In this document: one piece after another, positions 23,829-34,600 of the stretch
Position numbering within the stretch: the stretch's first letter is position 1
Layout: each line of letters starts with the position of its first letter
Assembly (NCBI GenBank): GCA_030620095.1
Contig: JAUTXW010004473.1
Span: 124,001-188,000, forward strand
Direction of reading: 5' to 3'
Length of the DNA stretch: 64,000 nucleotides
Origin: Kuschelorhynchus macadamiae
Taxonomy: Eukaryota; Arthropoda; Insecta; Coleoptera; Curculionidae
The notes under the pieces: generated by a model
Told to the model about the DNA's origin: nothing
Seen by the model: the letters and a program-made list of their open reading frames with translations, nothing else
Databases searched by the model: none
Translations under genes and position numbers: made by a program

Positions 23829-24050
23829 TTAACCCTCTTCTTCGATGAAGTTATTAAGTAATTTTTGCAACTCGCTTTTACAAATTTCTCTTCTGATGGT
23901 TCTTCTAAGGCCTTTTTTGTATCGTCTGTACGCTATATATACTAATACAAGGATTGTGCCATCCACTGAACCAATCAATAGCCATTCGGATGCATCACCA
24001 TTTGCCGATTGTGCAATTTGAATTACTTCTTTGAATTTAGCACTGCCCAT
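23829..24050 (-). CDS. Small leader ORF of the gypsy remnant, one membrane segment
   Basis: Seventy-three codons from an ATG 52 bp after the primer-binding site. Residues about 24-42 (LLIGSVDGTILVLVYIAY) are hydrophobic and are followed by a strongly basic stretch (RRYKKGLRRTIRR). Some 412/mdg1-type elements have a small frame before gag, and this could be one. Function unknown. Confidence 0.4.
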   Translation of the reverse strand: MGSAKFKEVIQIAQSANGDASEWLLIGSVDGTILVLVYIAYRRYKKGLRRTIRREICKSELQKLLNNFIEEEG

Positions 24051-24116
24051 ATTAATTCGGTTTTTATTAGGTCTTGACTATCTTCTGGATTTTAAGGGTA
24101 ACTGGCAGGATCGCCA

Positions 24117-24800
24117 TGAATAGTTCTGGTTCTTCTAATATTTTACACTCTAAATAAAATAGTCTATTGAACTCTAGTTCTAGTTAGATTGTTTCTGCCA
24201 AAAACAGTTTACATGTGTCTCAATATACTTACTCATCAATAATTCTCGTCTATATTGTAAAATATAGCTGTATTATTTCTACACAACCTGCTTTCATGTT
24301 ATTAAATAATATTCAATGAACAAGGTGTACTGGACCATATCATACCACGATCCCCAAGAAAAAAATCGAAATAAGAAACGATATATTCATTCGTGATCTT
24401 GTAACTGGAATAAAGTAGGCGTTTTTAAATTTCCTATTTTTCAATAAGTCAAACGAACTCACACATTCGACCGGTGGAGAATGCCCTAAACGTAACCAAA
24501 TGCAAATAACTTGGAGTGGCTAGTCATGAGCAAATGAGAGAACGATCAAAGGACGCCAACAGAGGCGTAAGAAGCTGGATAAGTCTTTGGTCGCTCGTCT
24601 GCCTACCCATGAGCAAGCTAACTTAGGGTATTATACGAATACAGTAAACGCAAGGACAGTATAGAGAGGATGAAAAGTCAAAATTTTCACCGAAACTAAT
24701 TGAGACAGGTCCTAATAAGTAAGAGGCCGCCCCTTAAGGCTGCGGCGGGTCACGTGTCAATCAACGTTCTTAATACAGACAGAATAACGCCAGACAGAAC
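24117..24800 (-). other. Probable LTR of the mdg1/412-like remnant
   Basis: The region directly next to the primer-binding site should be the 5' LTR of the minus-strand element. Its outer limit is not certain because no second LTR copy is present. It is non-coding and includes a GC-rich segment at 24725-24765. Confidence 0.4.
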
Positions 24801-25171
24801 TATAAATTACAATTAACAAAAACTGACTTGCCATCCTTATAAAATATTTGTAAATCAATCTGAAAATACTACTTATTAAAATAATTACAAATTGTATGCA
24901 AGCATTAAGTGTGATATAGACTTATTTATGGTAAAGTTGTGAGAAGAATTCAAGATAGCAGAGCAAAACAGCGGCCAAATATTTTTTTTTAATCAATATA
25001 AAAATATCTTATTCAATTGACTTTAAATTTATATAGAAAAATTAAATGTGATATAAGAATAAACTGGTTCGAATTCAATGACGTAACAAAATGGCGGTGT
25101 GTGTTATTGTATATTTTAAGAGACAGCATATATCGGTTACTAAATGACTATGTACTGATCTAAAGTGAGTC

Positions 25172-25235
25172 ACACTACCCTATTCCTAACAAAGGGAAAG
25201 ATTTATAATGAGGGAAGTTCCGAGTAAAGGAAATT
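25172..25235 (+). repeat. Small interspersed repeat with GAGGGAAGTTCCG motif
   Basis: CTATTCCTAACAAAGGGAAAG followed by ATAATGAGGGAAGTTCC. It matches 30970-31035 in the same orientation and 26838-26920 in the opposite orientation, so the 25172 and 26920 copies face each other around the end of the Kazal gene. Confidence 0.45.
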
Positions 25236-25603
25236 TACCGTTTTTTATTATTTTTTTCTTACTAAACGATGTCAAAAGGATTTATTTTTAAAGGGCTTGC
25301 ATATTGGATCATCTGGCATCTGACCGCGATACATTTCAAATCAAACGCGTGGCCATTTCATAAATGTAAAGGAAACCAAGGTTCTAGCATCGGTTCCAGG
25401 TTTTTATAAACGAAAAGTTAGAGAATCTATTGAAATATTTAAACATACAAAAAATTTCAATAAGATACGGGTTACGGTCTACATCACACGTGGAAATCGA
25501 TCTTAACCCAGGGTCACGGTTCGGCGAGCACAAGTCGGGTATAAAAGCGCGCCTGAATCTCTTCGATATCATTCAGTGTTCAGATCTCGTGGAGTAAAGA
25601 TCC

Positions 25604-25634
25604 CTGAAGATGCCTCGTGCAATCGAAGGCGAAA
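25604..25634 (+). other. CTGAAGA...GAAACGTC structured motif (hammerhead-core-like)
   Basis: CTGAAGA at 25604-25610, stem GCCT/AGGC (25612-25615 with 25627-25630) closing a loop, and GAAA at 25631-25634. Outside it ATCC (25600-25603) pairs with GGAT (25639-25642). Conserved hammerhead bases are present but one extra T precedes the stem, so it is not a canonical core. The flank is shared with 1156-1190 and 11940-12070. Confidence 0.3.
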
Positions 25635-26097
25635 CGTCGGATAGTAATTCCAATTTGACACGGTCTAAGCCCAAGAACCATGATTTCTTAATTAAAGCCG
25701 TGAAAGCTTCCGTTCCATATTAATTCTTTTTATCGTAACGATGTACGTTTAGATGATTTTGTAAATGTTCATTGGTTTGGCTAATATATGCGCTGCTGCA
25801 AGAGATTTTGTAAACAGTGTGGGTTTTCTTATTACAGACTATTGTAGTTTTTATTAAGTAGATTATTTGTAGTAAGTCAGTAGGCAATATAGTTTATTTT
25901 CAAACGTTTTAAAACAGCAGAAATTCAATTTTTACCAAAAAAAATAAATAATAACCTATTGTTGTTTTTGGTGGCCAAAACATTTTTTTTTTTGATAAAT
26001 AATTTTTAAAAGTTTTTTTATATCAAAAAAGTGATGGCAGTTTTTGTTTCATATGCATTTTTGCTTATTTACGCCACTAACCAAGCCTAAATTGGGA

Positions 26098-26138
26098 GCC
26101 ACGAATATTAACGAAATTTTATCGTTAATATTCGTGGC
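26098..26138. other. Perfect 17-bp hairpin with 7-nt loop
   Basis: Bases 26098-26114 and 26122-26138 are exact reverse complements (arm GCCACGAATATTAACGA). It lies about 380 bp beyond the Kazal polyadenylation signals. It could be a tiny foldback insertion or a transcript-end structure; neither is shown. Confidence 0.55.
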
Positions 26139-26350
26139 CGGCTAAGCAAACACCTATAGCTGCACCATTTCCTGTCCAACTCCAAAAATCTTAAAACTAA
26201 CACTTAGGGAATTTAAAGTTTTATCGGAAAGTAAATAAAAATTCCGGGGTGCTTATAAAAAATTTCCGGTTAAACTGGGATATATTTTGTTTGCATACTA
26301 CCTAGATGGAATTTTGAAAATATAACTATTTAATTAGACATATTTAATTA

Positions 26351-26426
26351 ACACCAAAGTTGTGGTACCGGCGGAATTCGAACCCCCATCTCTGCATCTC
26401 TAGCCCATCGCTCTATTGTGCCGCTG
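26351..26426 (-). mobile_element. tRNA-like 76-bp insertion with 11-bp target duplication
   Basis: Exactly 76 bp sit between two copies of ATATTTAATTA (26340-26350 and 26427-26437). On the minus strand the insert has a perfect B-box, GGTTCGAATTCC, an A-box-like stretch upstream and CGGC/GCCG pairing. It does not fold as a normal tRNA because the T-stem has mismatches and the acceptor is poor. A tRNA-derived SINE head or a retroposed tRNA-like RNA is the best reading. About 95 bp further from here in the plus direction is the Kazal 3' end. Confidence 0.6.
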
Positions 26427-26520
26427 ATATTTAATTAGTGTTATCTAGAGAAATGTAAATTGGTATAAATATAGTTGGGTTTGATATAAAACAAAAAGTC
26501 TCAAAAATTTAGGTGGACGC

Positions 26521-26558
26521 TTTATTTTTAAAATATTAGTACACAGAAACAATTTATT
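26521..26558 (-). terminator. Polyadenylation signals of the Kazal gene
   Basis: Two AATAAA hexamers lie downstream of the stop codon on the minus strand, at complement 26553-26558 and 26521-26526. They give a 3' UTR of about 80-130 nt. Either could be used. Confidence 0.6.
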
Positions 26559-26625
26559 TTGACTTAAAACTACTTAAAATCAGTGTGCAAGTTAAAATAG
26601 ATATTTTTCTTCCTAACACATTTGC

Positions 26626-26684
26626 TTATGAAAGACGTACACCACCGCCTCCTGGACATTCTCCTTGAGAAACAACTTTTAAAT
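26626..26684 (-). CDS. Kazal gene exon 3 (coding part)
   Basis: Fifty-nine bases after a pyrimidine-rich acceptor (T-rich run ending TTTAG, complement of 26685 onward) to a TAA stop at complement 26626-26628. It finishes codon 75 and encodes residues 76-93, including the sixth Kazal cysteine in GEC and a PGGGG tail. Its phase fits exon 2 exactly. Two other in-phase acceptors in the intron (near 39230 and 38720) do not supply a sixth cysteine at a normal distance. Confidence 0.88.
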
Positions 26685-29600
26685 CTAAAAAAATAAAAAT
26701 TTTACAATAACTCAAGATAATGGTTCTGTACTTTAAGCAAGCAGTATTTAATCAAAGTGCTCACAAACTTAAATAATATGATAGTTATCTAGGAGTATAT
26801 AAATTAAAATTAGGTATTCGTTTGATATCCTCATTACATAGTTACATTACCTAACCCGGTACTTCCCTCGTTATGAATCATTTCTTTTATCATGAACAGT
26901 GAAGAATGGTAACCCAGTTTAGTTCAGCATATGCCTAGTTATTTATAGATTACCTATAATCTATACAATACATATACATGTTACGTTTTCTTTTATTCCT
27001 GTAATAACTGGAAGGATTTATTAAGACAGATTTGTTAAAGTGTTACACATCGGTTTTGCCCAATTGCCTGGATTTTCCTGCCTAGTAAATCATCCCATGT
27101 ATTAGGGAAATGAAAAGAATAATTTGAATATATACTGTATTTACTAGTGAATAATCTACTTGCTAGTTATGAGACCGTCAATATACAGCAGTTCCCATGA
27201 GAAAAGTTAACGTTAGCATTTTCCAAGAGGACTGCACAGACGTTCCCATGAGAAACATAGGCATCAGCAAAATCTTCATATGTAGGAAATATATGTTATA
27301 CATCATTTTAATCAATCTTATTCTATTGTTTGTAGTAATCACACAATAAAATAATTTTCGGTTTTTAAAATTTTGGTTTTTTTTTAAAAGTTATCAAACT
27401 TTCCCCAAAAGTTAAATGGCGCAGTCGGTAGGATTGTTTTAAACGTTTCTAGAAAAATCGACAAAAATCGCGATTCGAAACGGTGTCTTTTAAGAATTTG
27501 TTAAAACGCGAATCTACAGTGTGTAACGAAAAAAACGAAGCTTCAAGAACATTTTCTGGGCAGAGGACAAAAATTTCCGAAACCTAGAAAACCCGAGCAG
27601 AGGACAAAAATCGCCGAAGTTGGACTCAAATCTAGAATAAGGACCCTAGTATAGGATGAAGATTATTCCAATGAAAGTTTTGTTCATTTTCTTTATTTTT
27701 CCATTTTCCTTGCTAGTAGTATATGGAAATATTTCATTTCTGCGGAAAAATTTCTAGTCTTAGTTTGTTCTCAAATTTGGCTTTTAAATTTAATGTCTGT
27801 AGTAGATGATCTAGCTGAACAATTGCACTCTACATTAAACCCCGAAAATACTTATTCTCAAACAACAAATCAATCAAATTCACCTTTAATGTCAACCAGC
27901 TAGATTAACAATGGCTGTTACTTATCAACTTCTGAAATTATACGTAGTGGTGATCCTCATACTTTAGGTATTTTTATTAGTAGTGCAGAAAATCTCTTTG
28001 CTACATTTGCACGTCATAATAGTAACAAATTAAATAATTTTATAATAAGAGCAGTGATACGTAAATTAACTGGTAGGGCTTTACAAATTATTGGTTGTAG
28101 AATCGAATTAACAACGTGGGATAATATTAAGGAACAATTGCAATTATGCGTTGGTGATGAAAGAGATATCGATTGTTTTGTTCAAGATTTACTTTCTTTA
28201 CAACCCCAAAAATAATAATAATTTTGGAATGCGAGTTCAAGACGCCCGTAGCCTTATTATTTCTAAGCTTAATCAATCTAAAGTGTTAGACCAAGAAAAA
28301 CAAATTAATTTATAAGTTATAATAATTTAGCTTTAGAAACTTTTATTAAAGGTCTTAACGGTCAATTGCAAACTAATATACGTTTAAGAAACCCAGATTC
28401 CCTCGAAAAGGCCATGTCATTAGTTATAGAAGAGGAAAATTTTGCTTATAGCCAAAATAAACAAACTTCTTTAAATTCACAATTTTTTAAATCAAACGGT
28501 AGAGTAATACCTATAAATAAACCTCAAATTCCTCAAAATAATTTTGTAAGACCTGCATTTTCAACTCATTTTAAATTACCTCAACCGAATTTCATTAATG
28601 CAAATTCCCAAAATAATTTTGAGAGGCCGTTTTTCCCAAACGAAATTAATGCATCTAGACCAAACTTCAGTAATAATACACTTAATCAAAATAATTTTGC
28701 TAAACCAACTTTTGGTCAATCTTCTAATTTTAGGTCATTTCCACAGAGACCACCTTTCTTTAGCCAAAATAGATTCATGCCAACATACTACCAAAATTCA
28801 CAATTTCGTAAAATTCAAAGACCAATGGATACTTCATCAGTTACTAAAGTCTGTAAAAGTAAAAGTAAAAGTAAGTAAAATCAATCAACATTTTATTAAT
28901 TTTGAAAACACCGACCCTAATCAGAGTTTTATCTCAGCTGATCAATACTCTGACCAATATTGTGACCAATTTGATCAAACCCAATTTTCTTATTTTAATC
29001 CCAATAATTATCAATGATCCCAAGAATTTGACCCCAATGTACACAATTACGATAATTACGAATATGACTACATTTTACCCGAAATGTCTGAAACCCATAT
29101 AAATAATCAAATTACAGGTGATATACCTACGACTTCGCGAGAACCTGAGATCCGGATTTTTCAAAAAAATTTATATTAACAACGGATGCCTCAAATATTG
29201 CATTAGGTGCGGTATTATCACAAGGCACTATTGATTCTCATAAACCAATAACATTTGCTTCAAGAACACTTAACGAATCAGACAAAAATATAGTACTATA
29301 GAAAAAGAACCTTTATCGATTGATTTAATATTTTAGGCCATATTTATTCGGCAGAAAATTCACAATCTATACAGACCATCGACCTCTTGTTTGGCTGTTC
29401 AATTTAAGAGAACCTGATTCGAAATTCGTTCGATGGCGACTTAAATTAAAAGAATTTGATTATGACATTGTTTATAAACACGGAAGAATAAATACAAACG
29501 CAGATGCGTTATTACGTGTCCAGATAGATGCTCTCTGTACACATCACCGAGGTGAAAACTCAAAAGGTCGAAGATAACAAGTGGGTTGTTGTTTTCCCAA

Positions 29601-31566
29601 ATACCATTACTGTTAAACAAAAGTGCGACAGTGATCGTGAAAATAAGCAAATTAGTGGAACATTCTTAATAGAAGTAAATTCGTACTGTGAAGTGCAAGT
29701 CGGTAATATTCAAATAAAAAATTTTCAAAATAACCAAAATGAATATAAAAACAATGAACTGCCTAAATTAAAATTTGACAATTTTTTGTATTTTAAAGGT
29801 TTCAAAATAAGCTTTAGACTTATAAAACTAGACAATGTCAATCTGGACGAGCTAAAAAATATAAAAAGTGCTTTAGACGTTCAAAATCGAAAATTAAATA
29901 AACTTTCCGGTGAAGATATATATGGCCCATATCAATATTCTAATTTTTGGACAATACTAATATATTTTCTGATTATAGCCACCATAGTTACATTAGATGG
30001 AATTTATTTCCGTAGAAGCCTAAGAATCCATTCACAGACTTTAACTCCAGAAGAAGTACAAGAAGCTGAAAGGGCAGTTAGTCAAAATCCAGTTGCATCC
30101 CCCCGGATTTGTCTCTAAGGATGGAGGAGTTATGAGACCGTCAAAATACAGCAGTTCCCATGAGAAACGTTAACGTTAGCATTTTCCAAGAAGACTGAAC
30201 TGACGTTCCCATGAGAAACACAGGCATCAGCAAAATCTTCATATGTTGGAAATATATGTTACACATCACTTTGATCAATCTTATTCTATTGTTTGTAGTA
30301 ATCACACAATAAAATAATTTTCGGTTCTTAAAATTTTTGTTGTTTTAAAAAATTACCAAACTTTCCCCGAAAGTTAAATAGCTGAACTAACCTGGTCTTC
30401 CTTCCTTTCAAAAATTCATAACCTAGTACAAGGTAAAATCAATTTGCAATTTTTTTTACCTCCCTCGTATAGGGCAGTAATCGTGAAAAAAGTACCCCTA
30501 AGAGATTTTTCCAGATCTTCACGTTTCAGGGTCCTTAGATGCAAGAAAACATGTTTTCTCAAATCCGTCGGTCTGTCTGTTCGTTGTATAGTGGGATAAC
30601 TTGGTAAAATTTTGGTAACAATCCAATATAACGAAACAAAATGACGGCCTAGTGAAATGTTATAAGAATTATTACTAAAAAACTGTAATCCAATTATGCT
30701 CAAATTTTGCGCAAAAATCATATATTACGTATATTGGTATTGGTAAAATTTTGGTGCTAAACCAAGATGACCTAACAAGTTGGCTACCTAATAAAATATT
30801 TGAAAAAACCAACTTGGAAAAACCACTTATTAGATTATTTTACGTGATGCCCAAAAATCAAATGGTGCATTGGTAAAAACTGTTTGGTATGAATCAAATA
30901 TGGTGCAACAAATTGACGCCCCATAAAAATATTTGAAGGTTACTAAATTATATGCGGAACTAAATTATGTTACACTTCACTGTTCCTAATAAAAGGAAAG
31001 ATTCATACCCAGAGAAGTTCCGGGTGAAAGTATTTAACAATTCTTTTAAATCTAGGCCGCCATAGAAGATTCGTTACAATATTTTACCAGTTTGACCCTA
31101 TTTTACAAAAGATTTTTGCGCAAAATTTAAAATCAATCGAATAGATAATTGTTTGGTCCGATTTTTATAAAAAAAACATTACCAGTTTATCTATGTATCA
31201 TAACCAATAAAAGGTTTTTCTAGTTGGATTGTTTAATACTTTATTCGGCTGCCATTTTATTCCGCTATATTGAGGTCGTACGAAAATTTTGACTAGTTCA
31301 TCTTTTTATCGGACTTGGTTTTTGTGTAAAATTTAAATGCAATATAATTATTATTAGTTGCGCTATATTAGAATCCCAAATAATTTTTATATTACACTTG
31401 GTTTTGAGCAAAGTTTTAAATCAATTGAGTAAGTAGTTTTTTTATATGCTTTAAGAGGTCGCCATTTTGTATCTCCAAGTTGGATTCGAACGAAAATTTT
31501 ATTAGTTCATCCAATTATCAGACTTGTTTTTCATGCAAAATTTGAAATTAGCCGAATAGGTAGTTT

Positions 31567-31600
<34 letters not shown>

Positions 31601-34600
31601 ATCATAAAAGAGAAATGTTTCTCTTTTATGATCGGCGCACTGATGAGTCCCGATAGGATGAAAGTATTTGTGCAACTACTATGTGTCTATAAAAACTTAA
31701 GGTAAATGATATAATTTCTTATGCTTGCTTAAATAATATTGTTTATATTATGTATCGAAACATTCCGTAGACACACAAGTCTACATGTTGAGGTATGTAA
31801 TTATATTAAATATTTGCTTCAATTAATTTAAAGTTAAATATTTTTATTCAGTTGCGAAAAAGTCAAAAAAATTTTTGTTGGTAAATACTTTAACTTTAAA
31901 CTCTATTATAGACGTAATTTTCCAGAAAATTAATGGTAAATATGTAAAATTAATTCTTCATTTCACTTTTTCGGCAAGTTGGCTATTAAATTACCTAAAA
32001 ACTACTTATCGTTTAAAAAAATTGTATTTCACACTTTTTTGCTTTAGTGTGCGTGTACGTATTTTTTACACTCCTTTTATATTATATGGGAAATTGTTTG
32101 TAGCCAAACTAATTTTTTTAACAAGCAAATTTTTATAAAGGACTTTTCTGATGGTCGATAATAAAAAAGATTTCCACTTCATAAATAAAATTACACAGTC
32201 CCTTTATAATATGTGCCCCCACTAAAATGTTTCTGATTTTAAAAAAATATAAAAAAACCAAAAATTTAAAAAAAACATCGAAAGTGTTCTTGATATGGAA
32301 AAGTTTTTTAAAGATTTTACTTCTTTTATTGACTTCACTATTATAAGTGCTCTAAATCTACTGATCGGCTTTGGTCGTGTGCATCGATTCGGCGCTGATT
32401 TATTTATTGCAGCATTATAAGAAATTCTCAAAATGGTGATAAAAACGACAGTTGAGCGGCATTTGTTTATTCATATGTTGAAGCATTTCTTTTTCAGGAT
32501 TTATCCTATATTAGTGTTTAGTAGTTTTCAAGCGATGCACAACTGTTCGTTGATCTTTAAGTAATATCTTACTTAGTTTGGACGTTTGCTACGTTATTTA
32601 CTATATGCTTATTAGATTGGCCAACTTACCTGGCAAGGAAGGACAATCTTAATTATCCGAGTTTATATTCCGAACATTTTTATATACCGTGTAGACAAAC
32701 AGACAAATTGTAATGAGACAGCTATAAGGGCGTGTAGTAAAAATGTTTGGGATATAAGCTTGGATAATTACCAACTTACCAGGCAAGTTCACCAGTTTTT
32801 TAATTATCCTTTTCGAAAATTTTTTCATACTATAAATAAATAAATACATGTATTATACTCTCTATTTTTTTTTTACGAAACTCTAGTTGAACTTATAAAA
32901 ATGAAGAGTAAATATAAATAAATATATATTTCTTGATTATAAAGTGAAATAAAAATGATACCATAAGCATCTTATTTTTATGAATTATTTTTTATTATAA
33001 AGTTTACGCGTATCGCGTTTAAAGAGAACCTTACAAAATCAAAACTAAATTTATAAATTCTGAGATAAATAGATTTAATGCGAAAAGCGAGTGGTATCTT
33101 CATGGTATCGTGTATGGGAAAAGTGCAAATGGGGTAGTACATAGGGTAGATTGGCTTTGGCTACTGTGAAACTTAAATAATTACTAAAAACTTTAAACAA
33201 AAATCTTTTTTGGCTTTTTCGCAACCGAATAAAAATATTAAACTTTAAATTAATTGAAGCAAATATTTAATAAAATTACATATCTCAACATTTAGACTAG
33301 TCTGTCTACGGAATAATTGATAAACAAAAAAGATTTCTAAATCTAGACGCAACAAATAATCTGAACACATTTAAAAACTTTTAAGTTACTAATAACTTTT
33401 ATGTTATGTCAATTAATTAAACAAAATAGATAAACATTTTACTTTGTTTTCGGTCTAATTCCACATTGTTTCGATTTGCTTTGTAACCTTTTAGTTTTTG
33501 CCAGTTACTGAAATTCTATTTCGAATCAAAATTAAAATTAAGTAGAGTAGTAGTAGTAGTAGTAGAAAGGAAAAAATATCCCCATTATAAACAATTTTCT
33601 TATATATACCTATATAGTTTGTTAATAGATATTACTCATGGTATAAATAATCCCTGTGCTCTAATATTCATTTAACAAATAAATATTGTACACAGTACAC
33701 AGTTTACGATAATATTATTAAACTTATCAGCAATGTTTATTGGACACTCTGTCTAATAAATATCAATTTTCATTGCAGGCGCATTGCATATTATCTCTTT
33801 AGGGTTTACGCCGTCTATTAGGACCATAACGCTTTTTTCAACTACTTGTCGTTCTCACTAACTCTTATAATCTTTTGCAATATTTTTGTCTCTTCTTTGC
33901 TTTTCTCACCTGTTTTTCTTCATACTTTCTTTAACGCACATTATTATAAGACCTTATTAGGTAGTTGCGCTAACTTTCAAGATCATCTTGTAAATTATAA
34001 TTATAATGTCGTAAGAGTATCAGAAATTTGGATACATGAGGATATTAGCAGTGTTGCAGTTCAGCTGCCTCACTACAAATTTATTCGAAAAGATAGGCGC
34101 TCTAGGGCAGGAGGAATAGGTAACTATATTAAAGATCACATTGAGAGCAGTTTAGTTCTTCAGGAAACTACGAATTTAGCACATAAGGATAATATCTACA
34201 GACCACCAAACACAAATTCTGATTAATTTGTGTCATACTTTGAGGACAGATTTGTTTTGGTGATTTTAACAATATTATGAATAACACGGACAACAAATTA
34301 CGCAAATCCCTGCACAATATAAATGACGTTTTTAATGTTCAGCAATTAATAACCGAACCTACCCGTATTACTTGTACAGCTCAACGTTTAATATTTTTTG
34401 ACGGCAATCATGTAGAAAGCTCGGGAACTAAGAATATACAGGTGTCAGATGATTTTTTGATTTCTAACATAATGAGAAACACTTCGTAAAAACAATACAA
34501 GAAAATCAATATAATTGAATTATAAGTATCCGGGGGAACTACTTTTCGAGTAGTGGTTGTCATGTTAGCCTGGTAAATTTTAATTACTTACAAATCAATT

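Larger units (their letters stand above)
23000..24116 (-). mobile_element. mdg1/412-like gypsy element remnant (PBS, leader ORF, gag)
   Basis: On the minus strand a primer-binding site TGGCGATCCTGCCAG (complement 24102-24116) is followed by a 73-codon frame at 24050-23829 and decayed gag frames down to about 23020. The PBS resembles those of elements primed by tRNA-Arg. Protease, RT and integrase are absent, so only the 5' part is left. Confidence 0.6.
27165..30376 (+). mobile_element. Internally deleted errantivirus-type LTR retrotransposon (gypsy group)
   Basis: Two near-identical ~250-bp LTRs begin AGTTATGAGACC and end near AAGTTAAA. A primer-binding site TGGCGCAGTCGGTAGGAT follows the 5' LTR, as in tRNA-Ser-primed 17.6/297-type elements. 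A purine tract AGGATGGAGGAG precedes the 3' LTR. Only parts of gag, the RNase H end of pol and the C-terminal half of env remain in 3.2 kb, so protease, most of RT and the whole integrase are gone. It lies in intron 2 of the Kazal gene on the opposite strand. Confidence 0.9.

Noticed and set aside
26351..26426. Functional tRNA gene
   Set aside because: The B-box is perfect, but the T-stem and acceptor do not pair well and it is bracketed by a target duplication.
29528..30118. Host envelope-derived (co-opted) gene
   Set aside because: It sits between LTRs, lacks the N-terminal half and a signal peptide, and follows a broken pol.
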